Shown here one piece after another: positions 44,494 to 54,184 of a DNA stretch of 64,000 bases. Position numbers and translations under genes: made by a program. The notes below the pieces were generated by a model. It was not told where the DNA came from and ran no database searches. It was given only the letters and a program-made list of their open reading frames with translations. Source of the DNA: Xanthomonas prunicola (lineage in GTDB: Bacteria; Pseudomonadota; Gammaproteobacteria; Xanthomonadales; Xanthomonadaceae); the NCBI RefSeq assembly GCF_002846205.1, contig NZ_PHKV01000003.1, forward strand, positions 124,001 through 188,000, written 5' to 3'. Positions within the stretch are counted from its first letter, which is position 1. Each line of letters opens with the position of its first letter.

Positions 44494-44687
44494 GCGCCGG
44501 CGGCAAAGCCTGCTTCGCCAAGCTCCTGCAGAGGCATGGTCACGCGGTCGATTCTGGTATCCGAATTCAGCGCTTGCGCCTTGCGGCTGTGGACGCGAGC
44601 GACTGCACGACACCGCTTGCGTCATTCACCCGCGCGCATTGCAGTGACGGGCGCGCACGCAGATGCACTCGCACGCAGGACAAGGCA

Positions 44688-44921
44688 TCAACCGCAGGCG
44701 TGGCCAGCGTCATCGGTGGGAATCAGGCCAGCGCCGGCCAGCATGCCATCGATGCGGGTGCGTACATAGGCCGCATCGTCCTGCGTCGCGCTGCGCAGGA
44801 TCGCTTCCGCACGCGCCTGGAAATCCAGATAGTCGAAGTCCGCATCTTCATCTGCCGACAACTTCGGCAACGCTTCCTGCAACGCGTCCAGGCGCATCTC
44901 GAGTTCTTCGCGGGCGGGCAT
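44688..44921 (-). CDS. small acidic hypothetical protein
   Basis: 77 residues, rich in Asp, Glu, Leu and Ala. It starts MPAREELEMRLDALQEALPK and continues LSADEDADFDYLDFQARAEA; it looks mostly helical. The ATG at 44921 is supported by GGAG 6 bases upstream; a longer frame (to 44993) has no such site. It is transcribed against both flanking GGDEF genes. No domain recognised; a partner or regulator of the cyclases is only a guess. Confidence 0.6.
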   Translation of the reverse strand: MPAREELEMRLDALQEALPKLSADEDADFDYLDFQARAEAILRSATQDDAAYVRTRIDGMLAGAGLIPTDDAGHACG

Positions 44922-45087
44922 GGCAGACTCCGACGACAAAGACGATACGGTTGCCGCAAGAACGTCAAGGATGTGCGAAGCCTTGCGCTGCAACGCTTCA
45001 TTTTCCTACCCGGCGCGCAGATGCAGACACGCTCAACTTTGAAGACACCCCGCCGATAATGTTGCCGACTCCTACAGAACCTTCCCT

Positions 45088-46062
45088 GTGATCCTCCACC
45101 TGCGGCGGGATTTCCGCCTTGGCATCGTCAAGATGCTTGGGCCAATCACTGCGCTGTTGCTTTGCCTCTATGCGGTGTACCTGGCCATGACCGGTCAGGT
45201 GGTTGCTTGCCTGGTCACCATGTCGCTGGGCTTGCTCGCGGTCTGGCGCGGCTGGCAGATGCGTAGCGCCGAACAAACCGGCGCCGGCGGCGTGTGGCTG
45301 GCGTCGATCAATGTCGGCGGGTGCCTGGTTGCATGCTGGACCGGTGGCGATGGCGCCCTGCCCTGGCTGTTCCCGGTCCTGGCGACCAATTATTTCTTGT
45401 GCGGGCCGCGACGCGCGGTGTTGTTGAGCCTGCCACTGCTGGCCGCGTTGCTGTTCTTGCCCGGCTTGATCACCAGCCCCGGCCAGGGCGTTTCGACGAT
45501 TGTGGTGACGCTGGTGACGCTGGCGGTGGGCTACGTGTTTTCGCTGCGGATGCAGGACGACCGCGTGCATCTGGAAGAGCTGGCCTCGCTGGATGCGCTG
45601 ACCGGCTTGCCCAATCGCCGCATGCTTGAACGCGCACTCACCCATCAGATCGATCAACGCCAACCGCATGATCGGCTCAACAGCCTGATTATCCTGGATC
45701 TGGATCATTTCAAAGAGGTCAACGATCTGTACGGGCATGCCGCAGGCGATGCGGCGCTCTCGGATCTGGCCACCATCCTGCGCTTCGAAGTACGCGAACC
45801 GCATCAGGTATTCCGCTTTGGCGGCGAAGAATTCGTGGTGCTGTTGCGGGCCGGTTCGCTTGCGGAACTGGAAGCGGCCACCGAACGCTTGCGCAAGGTG
45901 ATACGCAACGGCCTGCGTGGACCGGGCGGGCGCATCACCGTCTCGCTGGGTGCGGCACGGCACGACGGCGAAACGCATTGGCAGGACTGGTTTTCGCGTG
46001 CCGATGCAGCACTGTATCTGGCCAAGAACGGCGGACGCGACAGCGCGCGGGTTGCAGGGTAA
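45088..46062 (+). CDS. GGDEF-domain protein with membrane-spanning N-terminus
   Basis: 324 residues from a GTG at 45088. Residues 10-150 hold about five or six hydrophobic segments (MLGPITALLLCLYAVYLAM, PLLAALLFLPGLITS, TIVVTLVTLAVGYVFSLRM). The GGDEF domain begins LDALTGLPNRRMLERAL and has the catalytic motif RFGGEEF; Asp in IILDLDHFKEVNDLYGH is present. The I-site position reads REPH instead of RxxD, so product inhibition may be missing. It is likely an active diguanylate cyclase sensing through the membrane part. It lies close to the CHASE3 cyclase. Confidence 0.88.
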   Translation: MILHLRRDFRLGIVKMLGPITALLLCLYAVYLAMTGQVVACLVTMSLGLLAVWRGWQMRSAEQTGAGGVWLASINVGGCLVACWTGGDGALPWLFPVLATNYFLCGPRRAVLLSLPLLAALLFLPGLITSPGQGVSTIVVTLVTLAVGYVFSLRMQDDRVHLEELASLDALTGLPNRRMLERALTHQIDQRQPHDRLNSLIILDLDHFKEVNDLYGHAAGDAALSDLATILRFEVREPHQVFRFGGEEFVVLLRAGSLAELEAATERLRKVIRNGLRGPGGRITVSLGAARHDGETHWQDWFSRADAALYLAKNGGRDSARVAG

Positions 46063-46324
46063 GCGCCACCAGCCAGCGTGCATGCCCCTGGCATGCAGAC
46101 GCACATGGCAGATGGATTGAAGGCACCCGGGGCGAATGCAATTCGTGCTGCCGACCGTGTCAGTAGCAACCCGAAGCCCGGCGTGAGCGAACGCACGGCG
46201 ACGGATGCGCGGCCGATCTTGCCAACGGTCTTGCGTAAACGCGTTGGACCATAGCCAGCGGCCTATCGCTTATCGCCACAGCCCAGCCTGCGGGGCGACC
46301 CATTGGCCGCCCCGCCTGCAGCGT

Positions 46325-47749
46325 TCAACGATTGACCACGGCCACCGGTGCCGCAGGCGCTTGGTCCTGCTTCCAGCCACCGAGCGCCTTGTACACGCCG
46401 ACCACGCCGACATTCACTGCCGCCTCGGCCTGCGCCAATGCATCGTCGGCGGCCAGCTGGGTGCGTTGCGCATCCAGCAGGGTGAGGAAGTCTTCCGAAC
46501 CCTCGCGGTAGCGGATTTGCGCCAGTTGCTCGGCACGCCGCGCGGCATTGGCCTGCTCCACCACGATGGCCAAACGTGCCTGCTGGCGACCATAACCGAT
46601 CAACGCGTTCTCGGTGTCTTCCAGCGCCAGCAAGACGGCTTGCTGATACTGCGCCAACGCACCTTCAGCCTGCGCCTTGCTGGCACGCAAGCGCGCACGT
46701 ACGGTGCCGAAGTCGAAGGCCGCCCAGCTGATCGACGGGGTCACCGACCAGGCCTTGGCGTTGCCCTCGGTCAACCTGGCCGCATCGCCGGACAGGAAGC
46801 CGACAAACCCGCTCACGCTGATGCGCGGAAACAGATCGGCAGTGGCCACACCCACTTGCGCGGTGGCCGCCGCCAACCGACGCTCGGCGCTGCGCACATC
46901 GGGGCGCTGCCGCAGCAAGCCGGCGGTATCGCCCAGCGGCAGCGGGCGCGCGAACGCCGGCATGGTGCGCGCAACCAAGGTGGCATCCAGGGCATCCGGC
47001 TGCTGGCCGAGCAAGACGGCCAGGCGATGACGGTATTGCGCTTCTGCGGTCTCCAGCAGCGGAATATCCGCTTCGATCGCCTTCAACCGCGCCAAGCTGC
47101 TCTGCACATCCAGCTCGCTGCCGGCACCTAGGTCCCACCGCGTCTGCGTGAGCTTCTGGGTGTCGTGCAGATTGGTGAGCGTGCGCTTGGAGACCTCCAA
47201 CTGCTTCTGGGTGCCGCGCAATTGGAAGTAATTGCGCGCCACTTCGGCAGCAACGGTGACCTGCACATCCTGCAGGTCGGCCTGCTCGGCATCCAGATCG
47301 GCACGCGCCGCCTCCGATGCGCGCCGCTGGCGGCCGAACAGATCCAGCTCCCAGGCCGCATCCAGACCGAGCGTGGTTTGCTCGGTGAGAAAGCGCTGAT
47401 TACCGGCGACCACCTGCTGCTGTTCGCGACGATCAAAACTGCTTTGCGCGGTGATGTGCGGCGCCTGATCTAGTCGGCGTTCGACGAACACCGCGCGTGC
47501 CTGCTTGACGCGCGCCACGGCGATGCGCAGGTCGTGGTTGGCGAACAAGGCGTCGCGCACCAGTTGCTCCAGCACCGGGTCGTCGAACTGCGACCACCAG
47601 TTGCCTACCGGCGACTGCGTGCTGTACGCCGGATCCTGCGCGCCTTGCAGCGTCACTGCGGCAGGTGGTTCGGGGCGGTAATCCGGCCCGACCGCGCAAC
47701 CGCTGAGCACCAGCGCGGCCAGGGTGAGGCCCAGGACGTTCCTTACCAT
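46325..47749 (-). CDS. RND efflux outer-membrane lipoprotein (NodT/OprM family)
   Basis: 474 residues. A lipoprotein signal ends in VLSGCAVGPDY; the two OEP repeats follow with NWWSQFDDPVLEQLVRDAL, AAWELDLFGRQRRASEAARA and LPLGDTAGLLRQRPDVRSAE; a duplicated coiled coil fits the OprM fold. It forms the exit duct of the efflux pump. It overlaps the SDR gene by 7 bases and is the last gene of a five-gene operon (SDR, adaptor, pump, SDR, channel). The best relative is OprN/OprM, from general appearance. Confidence 0.92.
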   Translation of the reverse strand: MVRNVLGLTLAALVLSGCAVGPDYRPEPPAAVTLQGAQDPAYSTQSPVGNWWSQFDDPVLEQLVRDALFANHDLRIAVARVKQARAVFVERRLDQAPHITAQSSFDRREQQQVVAGNQRFLTEQTTLGLDAAWELDLFGRQRRASEAARADLDAEQADLQDVQVTVAAEVARNYFQLRGTQKQLEVSKRTLTNLHDTQKLTQTRWDLGAGSELDVQSSLARLKAIEADIPLLETAEAQYRHRLAVLLGQQPDALDATLVARTMPAFARPLPLGDTAGLLRQRPDVRSAERRLAAATAQVGVATADLFPRISVSGFVGFLSGDAARLTEGNAKAWSVTPSISWAAFDFGTVRARLRASKAQAEGALAQYQQAVLLALEDTENALIGYGRQQARLAIVVEQANAARRAEQLAQIRYREGSEDFLTLLDAQRTQLAADDALAQAEAAVNVGVVGVYKALGGWKQDQAPAAPVAVVNR

Positions 47750-48474
47750 GGCAACACTTCTCCCAAATGCGTGAAGCTGCCGGTGGCGCCGTGCGCGTCG
47801 AGCAGCGCCATCTGCACGCTGCTGTAGGCGCCCTGCTCCACCTCGATTTCGCCGCCACCACCGTTCATGTCGGTTTTGACATAGCCCGGGTGCACGGTGT
47901 TGACCTTGATGGCGGTGTCGCGCAACTCGTAGGCCAGATGCACCGTCCAGCTGTTCAACGCGCTCTTGGAAGCGTCGTAAGCGGGAATCTTGAAGTCGTA
48001 GATCGGCGAGCCGGGCTGGCTGTGCAAGGTCAGCGAGCCGAGGATGCTCGACACGTTGACGATGCGCCCGGCCAGCGAGCGACGCAGCAGCGGCAGGAAG
48101 GCTTTGGTCACCTCGACCACGGCGAACAGGTTGGTGTCGAACGTGCGCTTCCACACCTCCAGGCTCTGCTGCGACGGAGCGCGCTGCATGTCCTCGATCA
48201 TGATGCCGGCGTTGTTGATCAGGATGTCCAGATGGCCATGACGCTGCTCGACCGTGCCCACCGCGGCGGCAATGCTGATGTCGTCGTTGACGTCGAGCTG
48301 GATGGCCTCCACCGGCAGGCCTTCGGCCTGCAATTTCAGTGCGGCGGCGACTGCGTCGTCGCGCTTGCGGCCGGCCAGCAGCGTCTGCACGCCGGCGGTG
48401 GCCAATTGCCGAACGGTCTCCAGGCCGATACCACGGGTGGCGCCGGTGACTAATGCGATCTTGGTGTTGCTCAT
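47743..48474 (-). CDS. SDR-family oxidoreductase within the RND operon
   Basis: 243 residues. Rossmann motif ALVTGATRGIGLETVRQL (TGxxxGIG), NNAG in DILINNAGIM, catalytic Ser in NVSSILGSLT and YDASK as the YxxxK motif. NADPH preference is suggested by the GRKRDD after beta-2. It overlaps the channel gene by 7 bases and follows the pump gene by 42 bases. It could modify a substrate of the pump or detoxify electrophiles; the specific substrate is unknown. Confidence 0.9.
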   Translation of the reverse strand: MSNTKIALVTGATRGIGLETVRQLATAGVQTLLAGRKRDDAVAAALKLQAEGLPVEAIQLDVNDDISIAAAVGTVEQRHGHLDILINNAGIMIEDMQRAPSQQSLEVWKRTFDTNLFAVVEVTKAFLPLLRRSLAGRIVNVSSILGSLTLHSQPGSPIYDFKIPAYDASKSALNSWTVHLAYELRDTAIKVNTVHPGYVKTDMNGGGGEIEVEQGAYSSVQMALLDAHGATGSFTHLGEVLPW

Positions 48475-48516
48475 GTGTAAGTCCTTCGAATGTATGTAGG
48501 GGGATGCAACGCGCGC

Positions 48517-51500
48517 TTAGGCGTTGACGTGCGCATGGTCGTGCGCAACGGCAGGCGGCGTCGCGGGCCCGCGACGGGTCACCCACTTGCGCAGGGCCAC
48601 GTAAAACACGGGAGTCAGGAACAAGCCGAACAAGGTCACACCGAGCATGCCGGCGAACACCGTGATGCCGGTGACCGAGCGCACTTCGGCACCGGCGCCA
48701 TGGCCGAACACCAGCGGCACCGTGCCGGCGATGAAGGCAATGGAGGTCATCACGATCGGACGCAGGCGCAGGCGGCAGGCTTCCAGTGCCGCTTCAACAA
48801 TGCCCTTACCGTGCATTTCCAGTTCGCGGGCGAACTCCACGATCAGGATCGCGTTCTTGCACGCCAGGCCCATCAACACCACCAGGCCCACCTGCACGAA
48901 CACGTTGTTGTCGCCACCGGTGAGCCACACACCGAACAGCGCAGACAACAAGGTCATGGGCACGATCAGGATCACTGCCAGCGGCAGGGTCCAGCTTTCG
49001 TACAACGCGGCCAGCACCAGGAACGCCAGCAGCACCGCCATCGGGAACACGATCAATGCGGAGTTGCCTTGCGTGGACTGCTGATAGCTCAGGTCGGTCC
49101 ATTCGATGTTCATGCCGTTGGGCAGCACCTGCGGCGCCATGCTGGACAGCTTCTGCATTGCTTCGGTGGACGACAGCACGCGCGGGTCCGCTTCGCCGAT
49201 GAGGTCGGCGGCCGGGTAGCCGTTGTAGCGGATCACCGGATCCGGGCCATAGGTCTGACCCAGTGTGACCATGCTGCCGATCGGCACCATGTCGCCGTTG
49301 GCATTGCGCGTGCGCAGGTTGGCGATGTCTTCGACGCTGTCGCGGAACTGTCCATCGGCCTGGGCGATCACCTGATAGGTGCGACCGAAGCGATTGAAGT
49401 CGTTGATGTAGGCCGAGCCCAGATAGGTTTGCAGCGTGTCGAACAGGTTGGTCAGCGGCACGCCTTGCGCCTTGGCCTTGTCGCGGTCGACCTTGGCATC
49501 GAGCTGCGGCACGTTGGCCTGGTAGGTGCCGATCGGGAACTGCATGCCCGGCGTTTGCGAGATCGCACCGGACATCGCATTCACTGCAGTCTGCAACTGG
49601 CCATACCCCAGACCGGCGCGGTCCTGGATGTACAGCGAGTAGCCCGAGCCCTGGCCCAAGCCCAGAATCGGCGGCGGCATGAAGGCGAACGCAAAACCCT
49701 GCTGGATCTGGCTGATGCGCGCATTGATTTCCGCATTGATCTGCGCGGCAGTACGACTGCGCTGACTGAATGGCTTGAGCGTCAGGAACACCGTGCCGGT
49801 ATTGGGCGTGTTGGTGAACTGCAGCGGGTTCAGACCGGGGAATGCGATTGCGTGATCCACGCCTTCGGTCTGCAGCGCGATCTGGGTGATCTGACGGATC
49901 ACCTCATTGGTGCGCTCCAGGGACGATCCTTCCGGCAGTTTGGTACCGGCGATCAGGTACAGCTTGTCCTGGGTCGGAATGAAGCCACCCGGCACCACAT
50001 TGAACATGAAACCGGTACCGACCAGCAGCAGCAGATACACCACAAACACTGCACCACGCTTGCCCAGCGCACGCGACACCGCACCCTGATACTTGTGCGA
50101 GCTGGTGTTGAAGAAACGGTTGAACGGGCGGAACAACCAGCCGAACAAGCGGTCGATCAACCGCGACGGGCCATCCTTCGGTGCGTCGTGCGACTTGAGC
50201 AGCATCGCCGCCAGCGCCGGCGACAAGGTCAGCGAGTTGATCGCCGAAATCACCGTGGAAATGGCGATGGTCACCGCGAACTGCTTGTAGAACTGGCCGG
50301 TCACGCCCGACAGGAACGCCATCGGCACGAACACCGCGCACAGCACCAGCGCGATGGCGATGATGGGGCCAGACACTTCGCGCATCGCCTGATGTGCCGC
50401 CGCCAGCGGACTCAGACCTTCTTCGATATTACGTTCGACGTTTTCCACCACCACGATCGCATCGTCGACCACGATGCCGATCGCCAGCACCAAGCCGAAC
50501 AGGCTCAGCGTATTGATCGAAAAGCCCAGCAGATACAACGCGGCGAATGTCCCAACCACCGACACCGGCACCGCCAGCAATGGAATGATCGAGGCGCGCC
50601 AGGTCTGCAGGAACAGGATCACCACCAGCACCACCAGCAGCACCGCTTCCAGCAGCGTGTGCACCACCGCGCTGATCGAGTCACGTACGAACACGGTCGG
50701 GTCATAGGCGGCCGACCACGCCATGTCCTGCGGGAACTGCTTTTGCAGCTCGGCCATCTTGGCGCGCACGGCGTCGGACAATTCGATCGCATTGGCACCG
50801 GGCGACTGGAACACGCCCATGCCCACGGCGTTCTGGTTGTCCAGCTGCGAGCGCAAGGTGTAGTTGCCGGCGCCCAGTTCCAGACGCGCCACATCGCTCA
50901 AGCGCACGATCTCGCCGCTATTGCCGCTGCGGATCACGATATTGCCGAACTCTTCCTCGGTCGTGAGGCGGCCCTGCGCATTGATCGAGAGCAGGAAATC
51001 GCTCTTGTTCGGCATCGGCTCGGCGCCGAGCTGGCCGGCGGAGACCTGCACGTTCTGCTCGCGGATGGCGGCGACCACATCGCTGGCGGTGAGCCCGCGT
51101 GCGGCCACCTTGTCCGGGTTCAACCAGATGCGCATGGCGTAGTCGCCGGCACCGAAGATCTGGATCTGGCCCACGCCCGGCAGGCGCGACAGCTCGTCCT
51201 TGACCTTCAAGGTGGCGTAGTTGCTCAGGTACAGCGAGTTGTACTTGCCCTTGGGCGAAGTCAGATGCACGACCATGGTCAGCGTCGGCGATTGCTTCTG
51301 CGTGGTCACGCCCTGTCGGCGCACGTCTTCGGGCAGACGCGCCTGCGCCTGGCTGACGCGGTTCTGCACCTGCACCTGTGCCTGGTCCGGATCGGTGCCG
51401 GGCTTGAAGGTCACGGTGACCACCAGCACGCCGTCCGAGCCGGCCACCGACTTCATGTACATCATGTTTTCCACGCCGTTGATGGCTTCTTCAAGCGGCG

Positions 51501-51693
51501 TGGCGACGGTTTCGGCGATGACCTTGGGGTTGGCGCCCGGATACACCGCGCGCACCTGCACGCTCGGCGGCACCACTTCGGGGTATTCGCTGATCGGCAA
51601 CAGCGGCATGGCAATCAAGCCAGCCGCGAAGATGATGATCGACAGCACCGCGGCAAAGATCGGCCGGTCGATGAAAAAACGGGAAAAGTCCAT
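48517..51693 (-). CDS. RND-family multidrug efflux pump (MexF/AcrB-like)
   Basis: 1058 residues, full length for the HAE1 family. It starts MDFSRFFIDRPIFAAVLSII and shares LPISEYPEVVPPSVQVRA, PLEEAINGVENMMYM and LFGLVLAIGIVVDDAIVVVE (with the proton-relay Asp pair in TM4) with P. aeruginosa MexF. Two large periplasmic loops and 12 helices are inferred. It expels drugs across both membranes using the proton gradient, with the adaptor upstream and the lipoprotein channel downstream. The longer frame start at 51738 is rejected in favour of MDFSRFF. Confidence 0.94.
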   Translation of the reverse strand: MDFSRFFIDRPIFAAVLSIIIFAAGLIAMPLLPISEYPEVVPPSVQVRAVYPGANPKVIAETVATPLEEAINGVENMMYMKSVAGSDGVLVVTVTFKPGTDPDQAQVQVQNRVSQAQARLPEDVRRQGVTTQKQSPTLTMVVHLTSPKGKYNSLYLSNYATLKVKDELSRLPGVGQIQIFGAGDYAMRIWLNPDKVAARGLTASDVVAAIREQNVQVSAGQLGAEPMPNKSDFLLSINAQGRLTTEEEFGNIVIRSGNSGEIVRLSDVARLELGAGNYTLRSQLDNQNAVGMGVFQSPGANAIELSDAVRAKMAELQKQFPQDMAWSAAYDPTVFVRDSISAVVHTLLEAVLLVVLVVILFLQTWRASIIPLLAVPVSVVGTFAALYLLGFSINTLSLFGLVLAIGIVVDDAIVVVENVERNIEEGLSPLAAAHQAMREVSGPIIAIALVLCAVFVPMAFLSGVTGQFYKQFAVTIAISTVISAINSLTLSPALAAMLLKSHDAPKDGPSRLIDRLFGWLFRPFNRFFNTSSHKYQGAVSRALGKRGAVFVVYLLLLVGTGFMFNVVPGGFIPTQDKLYLIAGTKLPEGSSLERTNEVIRQITQIALQTEGVDHAIAFPGLNPLQFTNTPNTGTVFLTLKPFSQRSRTAAQINAEINARISQIQQGFAFAFMPPPILGLGQGSGYSLYIQDRAGLGYGQLQTAVNAMSGAISQTPGMQFPIGTYQANVPQLDAKVDRDKAKAQGVPLTNLFDTLQTYLGSAYINDFNRFGRTYQVIAQADGQFRDSVEDIANLRTRNANGDMVPIGSMVTLGQTYGPDPVIRYNGYPAADLIGEADPRVLSSTEAMQKLSSMAPQVLPNGMNIEWTDLSYQQSTQGNSALIVFPMAVLLAFLVLAALYESWTLPLAVILIVPMTLLSALFGVWLTGGDNNVFVQVGLVVLMGLACKNAILIVEFARELEMHGKGIVEAALEACRLRLRPIVMTSIAFIAGTVPLVFGHGAGAEVRSVTGITVFAGMLGVTLFGLFLTPVFYVALRKWVTRRGPATPPAVAHDHAHVNA

Positions 51694-51871
51694 GGGAATG
51701 GTCCTGAAAGAGGTTGCCGCCGGGTGGCGGCGCGGCACAGCGGCCCCGGACCGGCCTGGTGACGAGGCCGGCGGTCATGGGTTGCGATGCAGCGATGAAT
51801 CAGTGCAGCCGTGGCAGGTGATGCGTAGTCGCCGGGCAGGCGCGACTGCGCGCAACGTGCGTTGGCGATAC

Positions 51872-53062
51872 CTAATTGGAAGCGGTGCGCTTGTCTGACG
51901 CCGGTGCCATGGCCACGGTCTTGGCATCGACCGGCATGCCCGGCATGAAGATCTTCTGCACGCCATCGATCACCACGCGGTCGCCGGCGGCCAGGCCACT
52001 GCGCACGATGCGCAGACCATCGGCACTGCGGCCGAGCTCCACATCGCGGCGCTGCGCCTTGCCGTCCTTGTCCACCACATAGACGTACTTGCGGTCCTGG
52101 TCGGTCAGCACGGCCTTTTCATCGACCAGCATGGCCTTGAACTGGCCGCTGCCTAACAACTGCACGTGCGCATACAACCCCGGCGTGAACTGCCGCTGCG
52201 CGTTATCCAGTACCGCGCGGACGCGGATGGTGCCGGTGCTACGGGTCACCTGGTTGTCCAGGAAATCCACGCGCCCGGTATGCGGGAAGCCCTGCTCGCC
52301 AACCAGCCCGATCCGCACCGGCAACTCGCCGCCACGTGCGTCCGGGCGCTCGCCGTTGCGGGCCATTTGCGAGTAGCGCAGGAAGGTGCCTTCGTCTGCA
52401 TCGAAATAGACGAACACCTTGTCCAGCGACACCAGGGTGGTCAGCACACTGGCGCTGTCGCCGGCCGTGACCAGGTTGCCGGCGGTGACCATCGCACGCC
52501 CGGCGCGGCCGTCGATGGGAGCGCGCACGCGGGTCCAATCCAGGTTGAGCTTGGCGGTGTCCACTGCGGCCTGGGCGGCCTGCAGGTCGGCGTCGGCCTG
52601 ATCGGCGGCAGCGCGGCGCTGCTCCCAGGTTTCGGTCGATATCGCCTGTTGCTCGGACAGTTTGCGCGCGCGTACTGCCTCGCTACGCGCCAGCGTGGCC
52701 TGTGTGCGGGCACGGACCAGCGAGGCATTGGCACGCGCGAACTCGGCGCGGTAGCTACGCTCGTCGATGGTGAAGAGCACATCGCCCTTCTTCACTTCGG
52801 CGCCTTCGGTGTAGTTGACCTTGTCGATATAGCCGGACACGCGTGGACGCAATTCGACGCTTTCCACCGGCTCGATGCGGCCGCTGAATTCGTCCCACTG
52901 GCTGATCTCCTTCATCAACACGGGCGCGACGCTGACGCTGGGCGGCGGGGGTGCGCCGGTCTCGGCGGCCTTGCTGCCGCAGCCGGCGAGCACCACTGCG
53001 AGCACGGCGCCCGCCAACGCGGTACGCAAGGGAAAACGGAACGGGGTGGCGTTCGTGGTCAT
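51872..53062 (-). CDS. RND efflux periplasmic adaptor lipoprotein (MexE-like)
   Basis: 396 residues. Lipobox VVLAGCGSK near residue 25; then SGRIEPVESVELRPRVSGYI and NYTEGAEVKKGDVLFTIDER (first lipoyl half), a coiled-coil hairpin (about 100-165), RAPIDGRAGRAMVTAGNLVT (second half) and the beta-barrel. The adaptor joins pump and channel. The start overlaps the upstream SDR stop by 4 bases (ATGA). 178 bases separate it from the pump gene. This is the second gene of the operon. Confidence 0.93.
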   Translation of the reverse strand: MTTNATPFRFPLRTALAGAVLAVVLAGCGSKAAETGAPPPPSVSVAPVLMKEISQWDEFSGRIEPVESVELRPRVSGYIDKVNYTEGAEVKKGDVLFTIDERSYRAEFARANASLVRARTQATLARSEAVRARKLSEQQAISTETWEQRRAAADQADADLQAAQAAVDTAKLNLDWTRVRAPIDGRAGRAMVTAGNLVTAGDSASVLTTLVSLDKVFVYFDADEGTFLRYSQMARNGERPDARGGELPVRIGLVGEQGFPHTGRVDFLDNQVTRSTGTIRVRAVLDNAQRQFTPGLYAHVQLLGSGQFKAMLVDEKAVLTDQDRKYVYVVDKDGKAQRRDVELGRSADGLRIVRSGLAAGDRVVIDGVQKIFMPGMPVDAKTVAMAPASDKRTASN

Positions 53063-53832
53063 GGGGAAATCTCTCGGGTGGGGATGGGGAATTGCAGACC
53101 GGCCAGCCGGCTCGCCGACGGTGCGGCCGGCGGGCGACGACTGACGGTCACGATGGCTTGTCCGGGCTGGCCAGGCCCGGCAATGAGGGAAACAGCGGCG
53201 CGACCGACATCGATGGCGCGGATCCATTCCGGACACGCGTCCTTGGCGCGGCCGGGGGTACACACCGGCTGCTCGACCGACAGCAGATGCACCCGGACGC
53301 CCAACGGCTTGGCTTCCTCGTGCAACACCTGCGCGAGCATGCGGGTGGCTGAGGCCGCAACCGAGCGGTCGCCATGCGCCGACCAGGCACGCAGCGCACA
53401 CGGGCTACCGAGCAACAGGTAGCGGCCACCGCCATCGGCCTCGGCCAGCAGCGGCAGCAGATGGCGGGCGGCAGCCAGATGCGGCAGCACGTCGCGCTCC
53501 AGGCGGCGACGCAGGGCGGCCACCGGCCGATCCAGCAGACGTCCGGCCTTGGGCGGGCTACCCAGGCTGGCGATCACCGCGCCCAGCGGTCGGCGCCGCT
53601 GTGCCAGCTCGGTGGCCAGGCGCTGCGCGGACGCATCGTCGGCAACCGATCCCTGGACGATGTCCAGCAACGGCGAGTCGCCATGCTGCGCGCGCAGGGC
53701 ATCGAGCTTGACGGCGTCGCGTCCAATCACCACGGTCGGCATGCCGGCGTCGAGCAGCGCGGCAACGATGCCGGCGCCCACATTGCCCGCGCCACCAATG
53801 ACGGCCGTCTCGGACTGGACCATCCCAATCAT
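53059..53832 (-). CDS. SDR-like oxidoreductase, first gene of the RND operon
   Basis: 257 residues with the Rossmann start AVIGGAGNVGAGIVAALLDA and VVIGRDAVKLDALRAQHG. NNAG and YxxxK are not obvious: the active-site region reads YLLLGSPCALRAWSAHGDRS, so the canonical Tyr/Lys pair appears absent and activity as a dehydrogenase is uncertain. It starts at 53832 or 53823. It is translationally coupled to the adaptor (ATGA overlap) and divergent from the LysR gene. Its role in the efflux operon is unknown; a redox or substrate-binding role is possible. Confidence 0.75.
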   Translation of the reverse strand: MIGMVQSETAVIGGAGNVGAGIVAALLDAGMPTVVIGRDAVKLDALRAQHGDSPLLDIVQGSVADDASAQRLATELAQRRRPLGAVIASLGSPPKAGRLLDRPVAALRRRLERDVLPHLAAARHLLPLLAEADGGGRYLLLGSPCALRAWSAHGDRSVAASATRMLAQVLHEEAKPLGVRVHLLSVEQPVCTPGRAKDACPEWIRAIDVGRAAVSLIAGPGQPGQAIVTVSRRPPAAPSASRLAGLQFPIPTREISP

Positions 53833-54112
53833 GGGACTTTCACTCCCGAGATCGGGACAATTCCGCGCTGCACCCAGTGTGCCGGCAGTCCAGTCCGCTG
53901 CGCTGGAGCGCCGCCAGCCTGCCGACGTGGCGAGCTGGAGAATTGGCGCGAAACGCTGCTGTGAGACCGATTTCCGACGGAAACCACCGGATCAAAGGCA
54001 CTTTCGATGGCATTGCGGGACCTGGAGGACAAGCCGAAAACATCGCACAACCACATGGCCGTGCTCCTGCGTAGAAGGGATGCCGCATAAGCTAGGCCTC
54101 AAAGCAGCACTT

Positions 54113-54159
54113 GATTAGTCCGGATTTAGGGGAATAATCGTCCCGCAAGCGGTCTAATC
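54113..54159. promoter_or_regulatory. candidate operator between the SDR/RND operon and the LysR gene
   Basis: GATTAG (54113-54118) and CTAATC (54154-54159) form a dyad with a 35-base spacer, right before the LysR gene start (54185) and in the intergenic region shared with the operon. A LysR target is plausible but the arms are short. Confidence 0.3.
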
Positions 54160-54184
54160 CCTCCTGACCCCGGAAGGCAGTCCC

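Noticed and set aside
48490-51762. 1090-residue open frame antisense to the RND pump
   Set aside because: Composition (very rich in His, Gln, Arg) is that of a mirror of a membrane-protein gene; no ribosome-binding site or family match.
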